Assembly (NCBI GenBank): GCA_900471605.1
Contig: UCEY01000010.1
Coordinates: forward strand, 127 to 64,126
Direction: 5' to 3'
DNA length: 64,000 nucleotides
Source of the DNA: Hyphomicrobiales bacterium
GTDB taxonomy: Bacteria > Pseudomonadota > Alphaproteobacteria > Rhizobiales > Rhizobiaceae
The notes below the pieces were generated by a model. It was not told the origin of the DNA, did not search any database, and was given only the letters and a program-made list of their open reading frames with translations. Shown in pieces: positions 20,601-29,640 of this stretch (position 1 is its first letter; each line of letters starts with the position of its first letter). The position numbers and the translations under genes were made by a program.

Positions 20601-23134
20601 TGCACGCCCGCAACGGCAAGATCAGCGACCAGCTCAACCGCACGGCGACGATCTTCGCGCCGCCGAAGGACCAGGAGATCGAGGTCGATCGCCGTCCGCT
20701 CCTGAACGGCGAGATCTTCCAGGCTCCGGCTCCGGTCGAGGCTCCGGCGGATCTCGACTTCTGGAATGGTTTCGGCGGCTTCACCAAGGATGGCAGCGAA
20801 TATGTGGTGCGCCTGCATGGCGGCCAGTCGACGCCGCAGCCGTGGATCAACATCATCTCCAACGACAAGTTCGGCTTCCACATCGCGGCAGAAGGCGCAG
20901 GCTTCACCTGGGCCAAGAACTCCCGCGACTACCAGCTGACCGCTTGGACCAACGACATGGTCATCAACCGTCCGGGCGAGGCATTCTACGTCGCAGACCG
21001 GGATAGCGGTGCGGTCATGACGCCGTTCGCGGTCCTGTCGCGCAAGCCGGAGGTCAAGTTCGAAACCCGGCACGGGCTCGGCTACTCCGTCTTCTCGAGC
21101 GAAGAAGACGGCCTGAAGATCAGGCTTACCCAGACGGTCGACCGGGTACGGGCTGCAAAGCTCTCGTCCATCCTCCTCCACAACGGTGGTTCGGAAACCC
21201 GCAAGCTGCGCATCTACGGTTATGTCGAATGGCTGCTCGGCGCCAATCCGGCCCGGTCCCTGCCGTTCATCCTCTCCACCCGCGACGAGGAAACCGGCAC
21301 GCTCTTCGCCACCAACTCCTACAGCATCGACTACCGCCGCGTGGCCTTCATGGGCATGAAGGAGACGCCGGTCGGCTTCACGGCGAGCCGCCGCGAATTC
21401 ATCGGCCGTTTCGGTTCGGTCCAGATGCCGGCGGCGGTGATGTCCGCTTCCGCGCTCAGTAACGCGCTCGATCTCGACGGCGACCCCTGCGCGGCGCTCG
21501 CCTATGACATCGAGCTTGCGCCGGGCGAAGAGAAGACGGTCACCTTCTATCTCGGCGATGCCGATACGAAGGAAGAGGCCCAGGCGCTGGTCGCCCAGCT
21601 GCGCGGCGAGGAGTTTGCTCCGATCCTCGAGGCGAACCAGGATTTCTGGACCGGCTTCACCGGCCGCCTGAAAATCTCGACGCCGGACAAGTCGCTCGAC
21701 AACATGGTCAACCACTGGCTGCCCTATCAGGCGCTTGGCTGCCGCATCATGGCCCGCACCGCCTTCTACCAGGCATCCGGCGCCTTCGGCTTCCGTGACC
21801 AGCTGCAGGATACGCTGGCCTTCCTGGTGCACGAGCCGTCGCTCGCCCGCCGCCAGATCGTCAATGCCGCCTCGCGGCAGTTCAAGGAAGGCGACGTCCT
21901 GCATTGGTGGCTGCCCGGTTCCGGCGCCGGAGTGCGGACGATGATCTCCGACGACGTCGTCTGGCTCGCCTATGGTGTGCACCAGTATGTCTCGGTGACC
22001 GGCGATCAATCGCTGCTCGACGAGGAACTGGCGTTCATCGAGGGTCCGGTGCTCGAAAAGAGCAAACACGACGCCTTCATCCAGCCGACGATCTCGACCG
22101 AGACCGCATCCCTCTACGAGCATGCGGCAAGGGCGCTGGACCTGGCGATCACCCGCACCGGCGACAAGGGCCTGCCGCTCATCCTCGGCGGCGACTGGAA
22201 CGACGGCATGAACCGCGTCGGCGTCGGCGGCCGCGGCATGAGCGTCTGGCTCGGCTGGTTCCTGGCCGCCGCGCTGCGCAACTTCCTTCCCTATGCGGAA
22301 GCGCGCAAGGACAGGAAGCGCGTCCAGCGCTGGACCGACCATATCGAAACCCTCAAGCAGGCGCTCGAAAAGGCCGGCTGGGACGGCACCTATTATCGCC
22401 GTGGCTATTTCGACGATGGTTCCGCGCTCGGCTCGAGCACCAGCGACGAATGCCGCATCGACTCGCTCGCCCAGTCCTGGAGCGTGCTGTCGGGCGTCGG
22501 CGATCCGGACCGTGCCGCCCAGGCGATGGACGCGGTGCTCGAAAAGCTCGTCGACAGCGAGGCCGGCATCATCCGCCTGTTCACGCCGCCCTTCCAGGAT
22601 ACCCGCAGGGATCCGGGCTATATCAAGGCCTATCCGCCGGGTGTGCGCGAAAACGGCGGCCAGTATACCCATGCGGCGATCTGGGTCGTGCTGGCGCTGG
22701 CGGGTCTCAAGCGCGGCGACGATGCCTGGAAGTGCTTCCAGATGCTGAACCCGATCAACCACGCGCTCGATCGTGAAGCGGCCGAGACCTATCGCGTCGA
22801 GCCCTATGTGGTCGCGGCCGATGTCTATGGTCATGGCTCCTATACCGGCCGCGGCGGCTGGAGCTGGTACACGGGCTCGGCGGGCTGGCTCTATCGCGCC
22901 GCCACCGAAGGCATCCTCGGCATCCGTCGCCAGGGCGATCGGCTGTTCGTCAATCCGGTGCTGCCGAGCGACTGGAACGGCTTTACCGCCGAACTGACCG
23001 TCGGGGATACCGCACACCGGATCGTCGTCGAAGGCGACACGGTCACGATCGACGGCCAGGTGGTCAATGAGGCGGAAGGTTTCCTTCTCGACGGAGAAGC
23101 CGTGAAGCGCCTGCCGGAACCAGCCAGCAGCTGA
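14630..23134 (+). CDS. ndvB: Cyclic beta-1,2-glucan synthase NdvB/ChvB
   Basis: This very large inner-membrane enzyme (2834 residues, close to the known NdvB/ChvB length) starts, elongates and cyclises periplasmic beta-1,2-glucans, which are needed for osmoadaptation and host infection in rhizobia and agrobacteria. Order of parts: a cytoplasmic N-terminal region (1-405), membrane helices (about 406-465), a GT84 glucosyltransferase domain from UDP-glucose with DxD at Asp624/Asp626 and the QHRW motif (771-774), more helices (about 799-860 and 933-980), a middle region, then a C-terminal glycoside-phosphorylase-like GH94 part with GGDWNDGM (about 2520-2527) that tunes chain length. All key motifs are intact and there is no frameshift. 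It is convergent with its exporter gene across a shared terminator. Confidence 0.97.
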   Translation: MSFHTTPSASSRETEAKQIDHNDSIRSTYFNIDALRECGEKLGREGVPSLPGAVEFEFFKRHQENEKEILRVYRATATDVDAGASITPAAEWLLDNYYIVEEAIQEVRRDFPKKFFRQLPTMMVGGQEIPRTLVLAWLYVAHTHSSLNREGLAAMVEGFQIKEPLEIGELWALPSFIRFVLIENLRRIATRVDRSRNMRRRANETADEIIRLNNEEASADVLKGIENLTSDNTFTAQFLYRLRNASQSSGFAVAWLEQRLEQAGTDVEEVMLAEQNRLSSGNVTMGNIIKSLREIDDTEWSVWFEDVSQIDKIFRQRTDYEALDFGSRNAYRNRIEQIARRSRRSESEVAEAAIQLAEKASAEAGSDPRETNVGAFVVGRRRRELEAAVGYNLLFVQRFVRLVRRLNWFAIAGPVILITVLAMAVAGWFLAQAGISLPVVFFFLLMFALPASEGATGLFNTLVTYVVRPARLVGYEFKEGIPEEAKTLVAVPCLITDRDTVDELVRNLEVHYLANPHGEIYFSLLSDWRDSKFEESDADLEILDYAKREIAALNAKYDEDGKARFYLLHRRRLFNPNEGVWMGWERKRGKLHELNMLLRGDRDTSYLSGANIVPPDVQYVMTLDADTRLMRDAVTKLVGKMHHPINRPVLDPKTNRVIHGYGLMQPRVTPSLTTGKEASVFQRVFSVGRGLDPYVFTVSDVYQDLTGEGSFTGKGLYHVDAFEASLKGRIEENSVLSHDLLEGSFARCALVTDVELVEDFPVRYEVEVSRQHRWARGDWQLLPYILDPKRGVTALGRWKMIDNLRRSLTPIAWFFASVLGWYFMDPLGALVWQILLIFSLFVAPTLGLVTGLLPGSTDIVPGAHFYSVWSDMRSANAQVALRVVFIADSACIMTDAIARSLYRLFFSRKLMLEWRTAASIQSSAQGSPQDYYRTMWHAPAIAVLSIILSAMPGDNAFLVGIPFAVLWIFSPLVAWYVSQSAETEDRLFVPEPVSVELRKIARRTWRYFETFVTAEQNYLPPDNFQEKPNPVIAKRTSPTNIGVYLLSTISARHFGWISFTDTIERIEQTISTVEKAEKFRGHMFNWYHTDTMKPLMPRYVSSVDSGNFAGHLIAISSALRIWAEAPSAHLQGNLDGLGDVSGILAETLKALPDDRKTVRPLRHRLEERIVGFGNALAAVKREHEFASIRIINLAVLARDIQKLAINLDQEVRSAQSEEVTRWSASLVTACEAHIADSVFDNGNIESLRERLAVLRDRTRNLAFGMDFSFLFRKDRRLLSIGYRVESNEIDEACYDLLASEARLTSLFGIAKGDLPTEHWYKLGRQVVPIGARGALVSWSGSMFEYLMPPLVMQERQGGILNQTNNLIVREQMNHGRRLGTPWGISEAAFNALDHQMNYQYSNFGVPTLGLKRGLGQNAVIAPYASILASQYDPIAALENLSELRSLGALGMFGFHDAVDFTPTRVPEGKRCAVVFNYYAHHHGMSIAAVANVVMNGLLRELFHSDPIIEAAELLLQEKAPRDIPVMSAKHEETPGKGQGELLRPEIRTVNNPATKDRELVLLSNGHYSVMLTATGTGYSRWNGLSVARWKPDPTEDRWGQFLFLRDTTTGEWWSATAEPRRIEGEKTKAIFSDERAEFHKTIGDLTSTVECIVATEHDAEGRRLTLLNMGTEDRFIEVTSYMEPVLTNEDDDNAHPVFQRMFVRTEIGRRGDVIRAWRNKRTPNEPDMVIAHLAADNAGSARPTEFETDRRKFLGRGRTLSEAAAFDPGATLSGTDGFTLDPILSLRRVVRVPAGKKVSVIFWTIAAPRREDLDQAIERYRHPDAFQTELTQAWTRTQVQMRHLGVSSQDAAAFQHLARYLIYPDMQLRADQATIHAGMQQQSALWPSSVSGDFPIFTLRINDDNDMPVAKEAMSAQEYLRSRGVITDLVIFNERAASYAQEMQQALEHLSESSRRLSQQEGQRQHVFSLRRDIMDDEGSEGLIAASRVVLHARNGKISDQLNRTATIFAPPKDQEIEVDRRPLLNGEIFQAPAPVEAPADLDFWNGFGGFTKDGSEYVVRLHGGQSTPQPWINIISNDKFGFHIAAEGAGFTWAKNSRDYQLTAWTNDMVINRPGEAFYVADRDSGAVMTPFAVLSRKPEVKFETRHGLGYSVFSSEEDGLKIRLTQTVDRVRAAKLSSILLHNGGSETRKLRIYGYVEWLLGANPARSLPFILSTRDEETGTLFATNSYSIDYRRVAFMGMKETPVGFTASRREFIGRFGSVQMPAAVMSASALSNALDLDGDPCAALAYDIELAPGEEKTVTFYLGDADTKEEAQALVAQLRGEEFAPILEANQDFWTGFTGRLKISTPDKSLDNMVNHWLPYQALGCRIMARTAFYQASGAFGFRDQLQDTLAFLVHEPSLARRQIVNAASRQFKEGDVLHWWLPGSGAGVRTMISDDVVWLAYGVHQYVSVTGDQSLLDEELAFIEGPVLEKSKHDAFIQPTISTETASLYEHAARALDLAITRTGDKGLPLILGGDWNDGMNRVGVGGRGMSVWLGWFLAAALRNFLPYAEARKDRKRVQRWTDHIETLKQALEKAGWDGTYYRRGYFDDGSALGSSTSDECRIDSLAQSWSVLSGVGDPDRAAQAMDAVLEKLVDSEAGIIRLFTPPFQDTRRDPGYIKAYPPGVRENGGQYTHAAIWVVLALAGLKRGDDAWKCFQMLNPINHALDREAAETYRVEPYVVAADVYGHGSYTGRGGWSWYTGSAGWLYRAATEGILGIRRQGDRLFVNPVLPSDWNGFTAELTVGDTAHRIVVEGDTVTIDGQVVNEAEGFLLDGEAVKRLPEPASS

Positions 23135-23163
23135 GATCCCGGCTCACCGGGAAGCTGACACAG

Positions 23164-23199
23164 AAAAACCCGCCGCCATGCGAATGGCGGCGGGTTTTT
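23164..23199. terminator. Bidirectional terminator between ndvB and ndvA
   Basis: Positions 23164-23179 pair with 23184-23199 in a perfect 16-bp stem (AAAAACCCGCCGCCAT with its complement) around a GCGA-type tetraloop. A-run and T-run flank both sides, so it serves both convergent transcripts. Confidence 0.9.
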
Positions 23200-23216
23200 T
23201 ATTGAGGTCCGACCGA

Positions 23217-25004
23217 TCAGGCGGGCTGTGCCACCGGCCCCGGATGGCCCGCCGCTTCGTCGTCCGTCAGGATGCCGCTTGCCTTCAGCAGCGAAGCGAA
23301 GCGGCCGCCGCTCTCGCTGAGTTCCTCATAGCTGCCCATCTCGGCCACCCGTCCGTTTTCGAGGAAGATCACCTTGTTCGCGTCGCGAATGGTCGAGAGC
23401 CGGTGGGCGATGATGAAGGTGGTGCGGTTCTCGCGAAGCCGGTCGATGGCCGTCTTCACGCGGGCCTCCGTCTCGACGTCGAGCGCGCTGGTCGCTTCGT
23501 CGAGGACAAGGATCGGGGCGTTCTTCAAGATGGCGCGGGCAATGGCGATGCGCTGGCGTTCGCCGCCGGACAGGCGGTTGCCGCGCTCGCCCACCGGGGT
23601 TTCGTAGCCGTTCAGCCGGGTTTCGATGAACTCGGCGGCGGCGGCGGCTTCGGCCGCCTTGGCGATTTCCTCCTCGCTCGCGCCCTCTCGGCCGAGGCGG
23701 ATGTTCTCGCTGATCGACCGGTTCAGGAGGCCGGCATCCTGGAAGACGGTGGCGATGGAGTGGCGCAGCGATTTCCGCGTCACCTTGCCGATATCGACGC
23801 CGTCGATCAGGATCTTGCCTTCCTGCGGGTCGTAGACGCGCTGCAGAAGGTTGATGAGCGTCGTCTTGCCGGCGCCGGTCGGGCCGACGATGGCGACCGT
23901 CTCCCCGGCCTTGGCGGTGAAGGAGACGTTGTGGATGCCCTGGCTGGTGCTGGCAAAGCCGAAGGAGACATCGCGGAATTCCACCTCGCCGCGAACCTCG
24001 CCGAGGTCGGCGGCATCGGCCGGTTCGGCCCGCTCCTCGACGGAATCCTCGAGAATGAAGAAGTCCTCGAGCTTGGCGCGCGCTTCGAAAATCTGGGTTG
24101 CGAACTGGCGCAACAGATCGAGACGGCCGATCAGCAGGTTGGCGAAGCCGATGAAGGCCACGACGTCGCCGACCCGGATTTCGCCGCGCTGGACCAGAAG
24201 CGTGCCGATGACGAGGATGACGCCCATGGACACCGTCGAGGCGGTGCGGTTGAGCGCACCCGCCAGGGCCCACCAGTCGAGCACCGGATACTGGGCGGCA
24301 AGCAGGTCCTTGGTATAGTCCTTCAGCGCCAGGGTCTCCGCCTCGATGCGGTTGTAGCTGTGCAGCACAGATACGTTGCTGATCGAGTCGCTCACATGCG
24401 AGAAGACCGTGTGGTAATGGTTCTCGACCGAGGCCTGTCCCTCCTTGGTGCGGTTCATCACCGTCACGCCGATGATCCAATAGAGGATGCTCAGCACCAG
24501 CAGCACGAGGCTGAGCCGCCAGTCCATGGAGATCGCGGTCGGGATCAGCAGCACGAGCGCCACCGCGGTGGCAAGATGAGTGCGCATGAATTCGAGCCAG
24601 AGGCCGAACAGGCTTTCGGCCGCACGCAGCAGGGTGTGCAGCGCATTGGACGTGCCCCGGGTATGGTGCCAGGCAAGCGGCATGGAGATGATGCGCCCGA
24701 ACGCTTCGGTCAGCAGCGAGGCGCGGCGGCCATGGGCGAGCCTGTCCGCCTCTCGGGAAACGAGCACATAGGCGACTGTGTTAAAGACGCCGAAACCGGC
24801 CCACAATAACAGGACCGGGGTAACGTTACCGCCGGACGAAATGGCATCGATGATCCGGCCGAAGAGGATCGGCTCGGCAATGGTGATGACGGCAAGCACG
24901 ATATTGGCGATGACGACGGCGGTGACGCGCCATTTGTTCTTTGCCAGATATTTGAGGGCTCGTGCGTAAACCTGGAACAGCGTCAACTGCGCAACCTTTT
25001 TCAT
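23217..25004 (-). CDS. ndvA: Cyclic beta-1,2-glucan ABC exporter NdvA/ChvA
   Basis: This half-transporter, acting as a homodimer, moves cyclic beta-1,2-glucan to the periplasm. I take the ATG at 25004 (MKKVAQLTLFQVYARAL), giving 595 residues. A start at 25055 would add 17 residues without family support. The N-terminal 320 residues form a six-helix type 1 exporter domain. The ATPase domain has Walker A GPTGAGKTT, signature LSGGERQR, Walker B ILVLDEATSALD and the switch histidine in IIAHRLST. It faces ndvB tail to tail and the two have separate promoters. The pairing with the synthase makes the substrate assignment strong. Confidence 0.93.
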   Translation of the reverse strand: MKKVAQLTLFQVYARALKYLAKNKWRVTAVVIANIVLAVITIAEPILFGRIIDAISSGGNVTPVLLLWAGFGVFNTVAYVLVSREADRLAHGRRASLLTEAFGRIISMPLAWHHTRGTSNALHTLLRAAESLFGLWLEFMRTHLATAVALVLLIPTAISMDWRLSLVLLVLSILYWIIGVTVMNRTKEGQASVENHYHTVFSHVSDSISNVSVLHSYNRIEAETLALKDYTKDLLAAQYPVLDWWALAGALNRTASTVSMGVILVIGTLLVQRGEIRVGDVVAFIGFANLLIGRLDLLRQFATQIFEARAKLEDFFILEDSVEERAEPADAADLGEVRGEVEFRDVSFGFASTSQGIHNVSFTAKAGETVAIVGPTGAGKTTLINLLQRVYDPQEGKILIDGVDIGKVTRKSLRHSIATVFQDAGLLNRSISENIRLGREGASEEEIAKAAEAAAAAEFIETRLNGYETPVGERGNRLSGGERQRIAIARAILKNAPILVLDEATSALDVETEARVKTAIDRLRENRTTFIIAHRLSTIRDANKVIFLENGRVAEMGSYEELSESGGRFASLLKASGILTDDEAAGHPGPVAQPA

Positions 25005-25296
25005 ATGGAGCCGCCATCCCGGCGGCATCGGTAATCTAATGATCGGAAACGGCAATTCCGCGACGGACGCCGGAGATAATACTCTTCTGCCAGAAATGTT
25101 TCATAGAGGGCAAGGCTTCGCGCATTCGGTGTCTTGAACCAATCCACGGCGCCCCTCACAAAGCCGTCAAGGGCTAGATTTCGCGGTATACCTTCAAAGA
25201 ATGATAACTATGCTAATCGATTGTGAAAGAGGGAAGTTACTGAAATTTAACGTAAAGAGAAAAAGCGCCCGGAAAGAGCGCGGCAGGGAGCAGGTC

Positions 25297-26037
25297 GTGA
25301 ACATTCAGTTGGTCGTGCAACTCTTGATACTCGTCGGGGAAATCAAGACCGAGGCAGAACTGACGGCTCAGCTCGAATCCCTGCTGAAAGCCTATGGTTT
25401 TGAATATTATGGACTGGCTATCCAGCCGCGCTCCCTTCAGGATCAGGCCGGCCTGATCCTCGCCAGCCGCTGGCCGGAAGGCTGGCAGGAAGTCTATCTT
25501 GGCCGCAAATATCTGCTCGTCGATCCGACTGTTCGCATGCTCAGCATCGCGCAGAGGCCCTTTCGCTGGCGGGATGCTGTTCTCAGGCTGCGGAACGATC
25601 CGCATCGGCAGCGGATGCAGCGGATGATGCAGGAGGGAACCCGTTACGGCCTCCAGGACGGTTATATGTTTCCGGTTCATGGCCGCAACGGTCTGCTCGG
25701 CAATATGAGCCTCGGCGGTCGCCCGGTGGATCTCTCGCCCGCGGAAATGGCGCTTTTCGATGTCGCCGCCAAAAAGGTGTTCTGGCGCTTTCTGGACCTG
25801 CGCGGCCAGACGGAAGAGCTGGAAGCCGTCGCAAAGGTCGATACCCAGCTGACCCGCCGCGAGATGGAGGTGATAGTGCTGCTTGCCGACGGCCTGACCT
25901 CCAACGAGATCGCAAAGTCGCTCGATATTTCCAGCCATACGGTCGACTGGTACATCAACGGCCTTCAGGAGAAGCTGCGCGCCAAGAACCGCCAGCATGT
26001 GGTCGCTTCTGCGTTTCGCCTCGGTCTCGTTACCTAG
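25297..26037 (+). CDS. LuxR-family regulator with AHL-type signal domain (LuxR solo)
   Basis: A 246-residue transcription factor from a GTG start at 25297, chosen because GGGAG sits 9 bases upstream and the family domain begins there. An ATG at 25201 would add 32 basic residues. The N-terminal autoinducer-binding domain keeps the residues known to line the TraR pocket: Trp63, Tyr67, Asp76, Pro77 and Trp91, with glycines at 118 and 122. A GerE-type helix-turn-helix (LTRREMEVIVLLADGLTSN, about 187-240) ends the protein. No luxI-type synthase gene is present in the window, so it would answer to a signal made elsewhere. Its position between ndvA and pyc does not reveal its targets. Confidence 0.85.
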   Translation: MNIQLVVQLLILVGEIKTEAELTAQLESLLKAYGFEYYGLAIQPRSLQDQAGLILASRWPEGWQEVYLGRKYLLVDPTVRMLSIAQRPFRWRDAVLRLRNDPHRQRMQRMMQEGTRYGLQDGYMFPVHGRNGLLGNMSLGGRPVDLSPAEMALFDVAAKKVFWRFLDLRGQTEELEAVAKVDTQLTRREMEVIVLLADGLTSNEIAKSLDISSHTVDWYINGLQEKLRAKNRQHVVASAFRLGLVT

Positions 26038-26178
26038 AGTACCCCGGCGTCAGCCCGATTTCCTCACGACATAAATGTGTCATCCGGCCCTCCCGACAAA
26101 TTGCGCTTGCTTGCATAAGACGATATTGGTTTCTTTGCAGTGCAGCATTTTTCTCGATGGCGTGTGGGGAGATTCGTC

Positions 26179-29100
26179 TTGTCGATTTCGAAGATTCTGG
26201 TTGCCAACCGCTCGGAGATCGCGATCCGCGTCTTCCGGGCTGCTAATGAGCTTGGCATCAAAACCGTGGCGATCTGGGCGGAGGAGGACAAGCTCTCGCT
26301 GCATCGCTTCAAGGCGGACGAGAGCTATCAGGTCGGCCGAGGCCCGCATCTGTCCAAGGACATGGGGCCGATCGAAAGCTATCTATCCATTCCCGAAGTC
26401 ATCCGTGTCGCCAAGCTTTCCGGCGCCGATGCGATCCATCCGGGATACGGTCTTCTGTCGGAAAGCCCGGAGTTCGTGGAGGCCTGCAACGATGCAGGCA
26501 TCATTTTCATCGGCCCTCGGCCGGATACGATGCGCCAGCTCGGCAACAAGGTCGCCGCGCGCAACCTCGCCATTTCGGTCGGCGTGCCGGTCGTGCCAGC
26601 GACGGAGCCGCTGCCGGACGATATGGCGGAAGTCGCCAGGATGGCCGAGGAAATCGGCTATCCCGTCATGCTGAAAGCCTCCTGGGGCGGCGGCGGGCGC
26701 GGCATGCGCGCCATCCGCGACCCGAAGGACCTTGCCAAGGAAGTGACCGAAGCCAAGCGCGAGGCGATGGCCGCCTTCGGCAAGGACGAGGTCTATCTGG
26801 AAAAGCTCGTCGAGCGTGCCCGCCACGTGGAAAGCCAGATCCTCGGCGATACCCACGGCAATGTCGTGCATCTCTTCGAGCGCGACTGTTCGATCCAGCG
26901 GCGTAACCAGAAGGTCGTGGAACGTGCCCCGGCCCCCTATCTGTCGGAAGCACAGCGCCAGGAACTGGCGGCCTACTCGCTGAAGATCGCCGCGGCGACC
27001 AATTATGTCGGAGCCGGCACGGTCGAGTACCTGATGGATGCCGACAGCGGCAAATTCTACTTCATCGAGGTCAACCCGCGCATCCAGGTCGAGCATACGG
27101 TGACCGAAGTCGTCACCGGCATCGATATCGTCAAGGCACAGATCCATATCCTCGAGGGTTTTGCGATCGGCACGCCGGAATCGGGCGTTCCGGCCCAGGC
27201 CGATATTCGCCTGCACGGCCACGCATTGCAGTGCCGTATCACCACGGAAGACCCGGAGCATAATTTCATACCGGACTACGGCCGCATCACCGCCTATCGT
27301 TCGGCGGCCGGTTTCGGCATCCGTCTCGATGGCGGCACGGCCTATTCCGGCGCGGTGATCACCCGCTATTACGATCCGCTGCTTGTCAAGGTGACTGCCG
27401 CCGGCTCGACGCCTCAGGAAGCGATCAGCCGCATGGACCGGGCGCTGCGCGAATTCCGTATCCGCGGCGTGGCCACCAACCTGACCTTCCTCGAAGCGAT
27501 CATCGGTCATCCGAAATTCCGCGACAATTCCTATACGACGCGGTTCATCGATACGACGCCGGAATTGTTCGAGCAGGTGAAGCGCCAGGACCGCGCCACC
27601 AAGCTGCTGACCTATCTCGCCGACGTGACTGTCAACGGCCATCCGGAAACCAAGGGCCGGCCTGCACCTTCCGAACACGCGGCCAAGCCTATCCTACCCT
27701 ATATCAACGGGCCGATACCGGACGGCACCAAGCAGCTTCTCGACAAGCTCGGCCCGAAAAAATTCGGCGAATGGATGCGCAACGAAAAGCGCGTGCTGAT
27801 GACCGATACGACGATGCGCGACGGGCACCAGTCGCTGCTCGCCACCCGCATGCGGACCTATGACATCGCCCGCGTGGCCGGCGTCTATGCGCGGGCGCTG
27901 CCGAACCTGTTCTCGCTGGAATGCTGGGGCGGGGCGACTTTCGACGTTTCCATGCGCTTCCTGACCGAAGACCCTTGGGAACGGCTCGCGATGATCCGCG
28001 AGGACGCGCCGAACCTGCTTCTGCAGATGCTGCTGCGCGGCGCCAACGGCGTCGGTTACAAGAACTACCCCGACAACGTGGTGAAGTACTTCGTCCGCCA
28101 GGCGGCGAAGGGCGGCATCGATCTCTTCCGTGTCTTCGACTGCCTCAACTGGGTCGAGAACATGCGCGTCTCGATGGATGCGATCCAGGAGGAGAACAAG
28201 CTCTGCGAGGCGGCGATCTGCTATACCGGCGATCTGCTCAACTCCGCCCGGCCGAAATACGACCTTAAATATTACGTCTCTCTCGCCGAAGAGCTGGAGA
28301 AGGCGGGCGCGCATATCATTGCGCTCAAGGATATGGCCGGTCTCCTGAAGCCGGCTGCGGCAAAGGTGCTGTTTACGGCGCTGCGCGAGGCGACCTCGCT
28401 GCCGATCCATTTCCACACCCATGACACGTCCGGCATTTCCGCAGCGACGGTGCTTGCCGCGGTAGACGCGGGCGTCGATGCGGTCGATGCGGCGATGGAT
28501 GCGGTTTCCGGCAATACCTCGCAGCCCTGCCTCGGCTCGATCGTCGAAGCGCTGGCGGGCTCCGAGCGCGATCCCGGCCTCGATCCGGAATGGATCCGCC
28601 GCATCTCCTTCTACTGGGAAGCGGCGCGCGGCCAGTACGCGGCCTTCGAAAGCGACCTCAAGGGGCCGGCTTCGGAAGTCTATCTGCACGAAATGCCGGG
28701 CGGCCAGTTCACCAACCTCAAGGAACAGGCCCGCTCGCTCGGGCTTGAAACCCGCTGGCACAAGGTCGCCCAGACCTATGCCGACGTGAACCAGATGTTC
28801 GGCGATATCGTCAAGGTGACGCCGTCTTCCAAGGTGGTCGGCGACATGGCGCTGATGATGGTCTCCCAGGACCTGACCGTCGCCGACGTCGAGAACCCGG
28901 CAAGGGACATCGCGTTTCCGGATTCGGTCGTCTCGATGCTGAAGGGCGATCTCGGCCAGCCTCCGGGCGGATGGCCGGAAGCGCTGCAGAAGAAGGCGCT
29001 GAAGGGGGAGGCGCCCTATACCGCGGTGCCGGGTTCGCTGCTGGCGCCCGCGGATCTCGCGGCGGAGCGCAAAGTCATCGAAGACAAGCTGGAGCGCAAG

Positions 29101-29640
29101 GTCGACGACTTCGAGTTCGCCTCCTACCTGATGTATCCGAAGGTGTTCACCGATTTCGCGCTGGCCTCCGACACCTATGGGCCGGTCTCCGTGCTGCCGA
29201 CGCATGCCTATTTCTACGGGCTGAAGGACGGCGAGGAGCTGTTCGCCGATATCGAGCGAGGCAAGACGCTGGTCGTCGTCAACCAGGCGATGAGCGGAAC
29301 GGATGCCCAGGGCATGGTCACCGTGTTCTTCGAACTCAACGGCCAGCCGCGCCGCATCAAGGTGCCGGACCGGGCGCATGGGGCTTCCGGCAGCGCTGTG
29401 CGCCGCAAGGCCGATATGGGCAATGCCGCCCATCTCGGGGCACCGATGCCGGGCGTCATCAGCCGCGTCTTCGCGACCACCGGTCAGGTCGTCAAGGCGG
29501 GTGACGTTCTGCTCTCGATCGAGGCGATGAAGATGGAAACCGCGCTCCACGCCGAAAAGGACGGGACGGTTGCCGAAGTCCTCGTCAAGGCGGGAGACCA
29601 GATCGACGCCAAGGATCTGCTGATCGTCTATGGCGGCTGA
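26179..29640 (+). CDS. pyc: Pyruvate carboxylase
   Basis: This biotin enzyme makes oxaloacetate from pyruvate, bicarbonate and ATP to refill the TCA cycle. The start is TTG at 26179, with GGGGAG 8 bases upstream, and gives MSISKILVANRSEIAIRV, matching the family N-terminus. The product has 1153 residues, next to the 1154 of the well-studied Rhizobium etli enzyme. Domains in order: biotin carboxylase (1-455, glycine-rich loop SWGGGGRGMR), allosteric linker, carboxyltransferase (about 530-800, MRDGHQSLLATR), PC tetramerisation domain, and the biotin carrier domain with EAMKMET and the biotinylated lysine near 1118. Complete and intact. Preceded by the LuxR gene at 141 bases and not obviously in an operon. 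Confidence 0.97.
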   Translation: MSISKILVANRSEIAIRVFRAANELGIKTVAIWAEEDKLSLHRFKADESYQVGRGPHLSKDMGPIESYLSIPEVIRVAKLSGADAIHPGYGLLSESPEFVEACNDAGIIFIGPRPDTMRQLGNKVAARNLAISVGVPVVPATEPLPDDMAEVARMAEEIGYPVMLKASWGGGGRGMRAIRDPKDLAKEVTEAKREAMAAFGKDEVYLEKLVERARHVESQILGDTHGNVVHLFERDCSIQRRNQKVVERAPAPYLSEAQRQELAAYSLKIAAATNYVGAGTVEYLMDADSGKFYFIEVNPRIQVEHTVTEVVTGIDIVKAQIHILEGFAIGTPESGVPAQADIRLHGHALQCRITTEDPEHNFIPDYGRITAYRSAAGFGIRLDGGTAYSGAVITRYYDPLLVKVTAAGSTPQEAISRMDRALREFRIRGVATNLTFLEAIIGHPKFRDNSYTTRFIDTTPELFEQVKRQDRATKLLTYLADVTVNGHPETKGRPAPSEHAAKPILPYINGPIPDGTKQLLDKLGPKKFGEWMRNEKRVLMTDTTMRDGHQSLLATRMRTYDIARVAGVYARALPNLFSLECWGGATFDVSMRFLTEDPWERLAMIREDAPNLLLQMLLRGANGVGYKNYPDNVVKYFVRQAAKGGIDLFRVFDCLNWVENMRVSMDAIQEENKLCEAAICYTGDLLNSARPKYDLKYYVSLAEELEKAGAHIIALKDMAGLLKPAAAKVLFTALREATSLPIHFHTHDTSGISAATVLAAVDAGVDAVDAAMDAVSGNTSQPCLGSIVEALAGSERDPGLDPEWIRRISFYWEAARGQYAAFESDLKGPASEVYLHEMPGGQFTNLKEQARSLGLETRWHKVAQTYADVNQMFGDIVKVTPSSKVVGDMALMMVSQDLTVADVENPARDIAFPDSVVSMLKGDLGQPPGGWPEALQKKALKGEAPYTAVPGSLLAPADLAAERKVIEDKLERKVDDFEFASYLMYPKVFTDFALASDTYGPVSVLPTHAYFYGLKDGEELFADIERGKTLVVVNQAMSGTDAQGMVTVFFELNGQPRRIKVPDRAHGASGSAVRRKADMGNAAHLGAPMPGVISRVFATTGQVVKAGDVLLSIEAMKMETALHAEKDGTVAEVLVKAGDQIDAKDLLIVYGG

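Noticed and set aside
14651..23017. Very long reading frames on the minus strand opposite the cyclic glucan synthase (over 1000 codons each)
   Set aside because: They mirror the GC-rich codon pattern of ndvB, contain no known domain, and are rich in Arg, Asp, His and Ala as expected for shadow frames. ndvB itself has all catalytic motifs.
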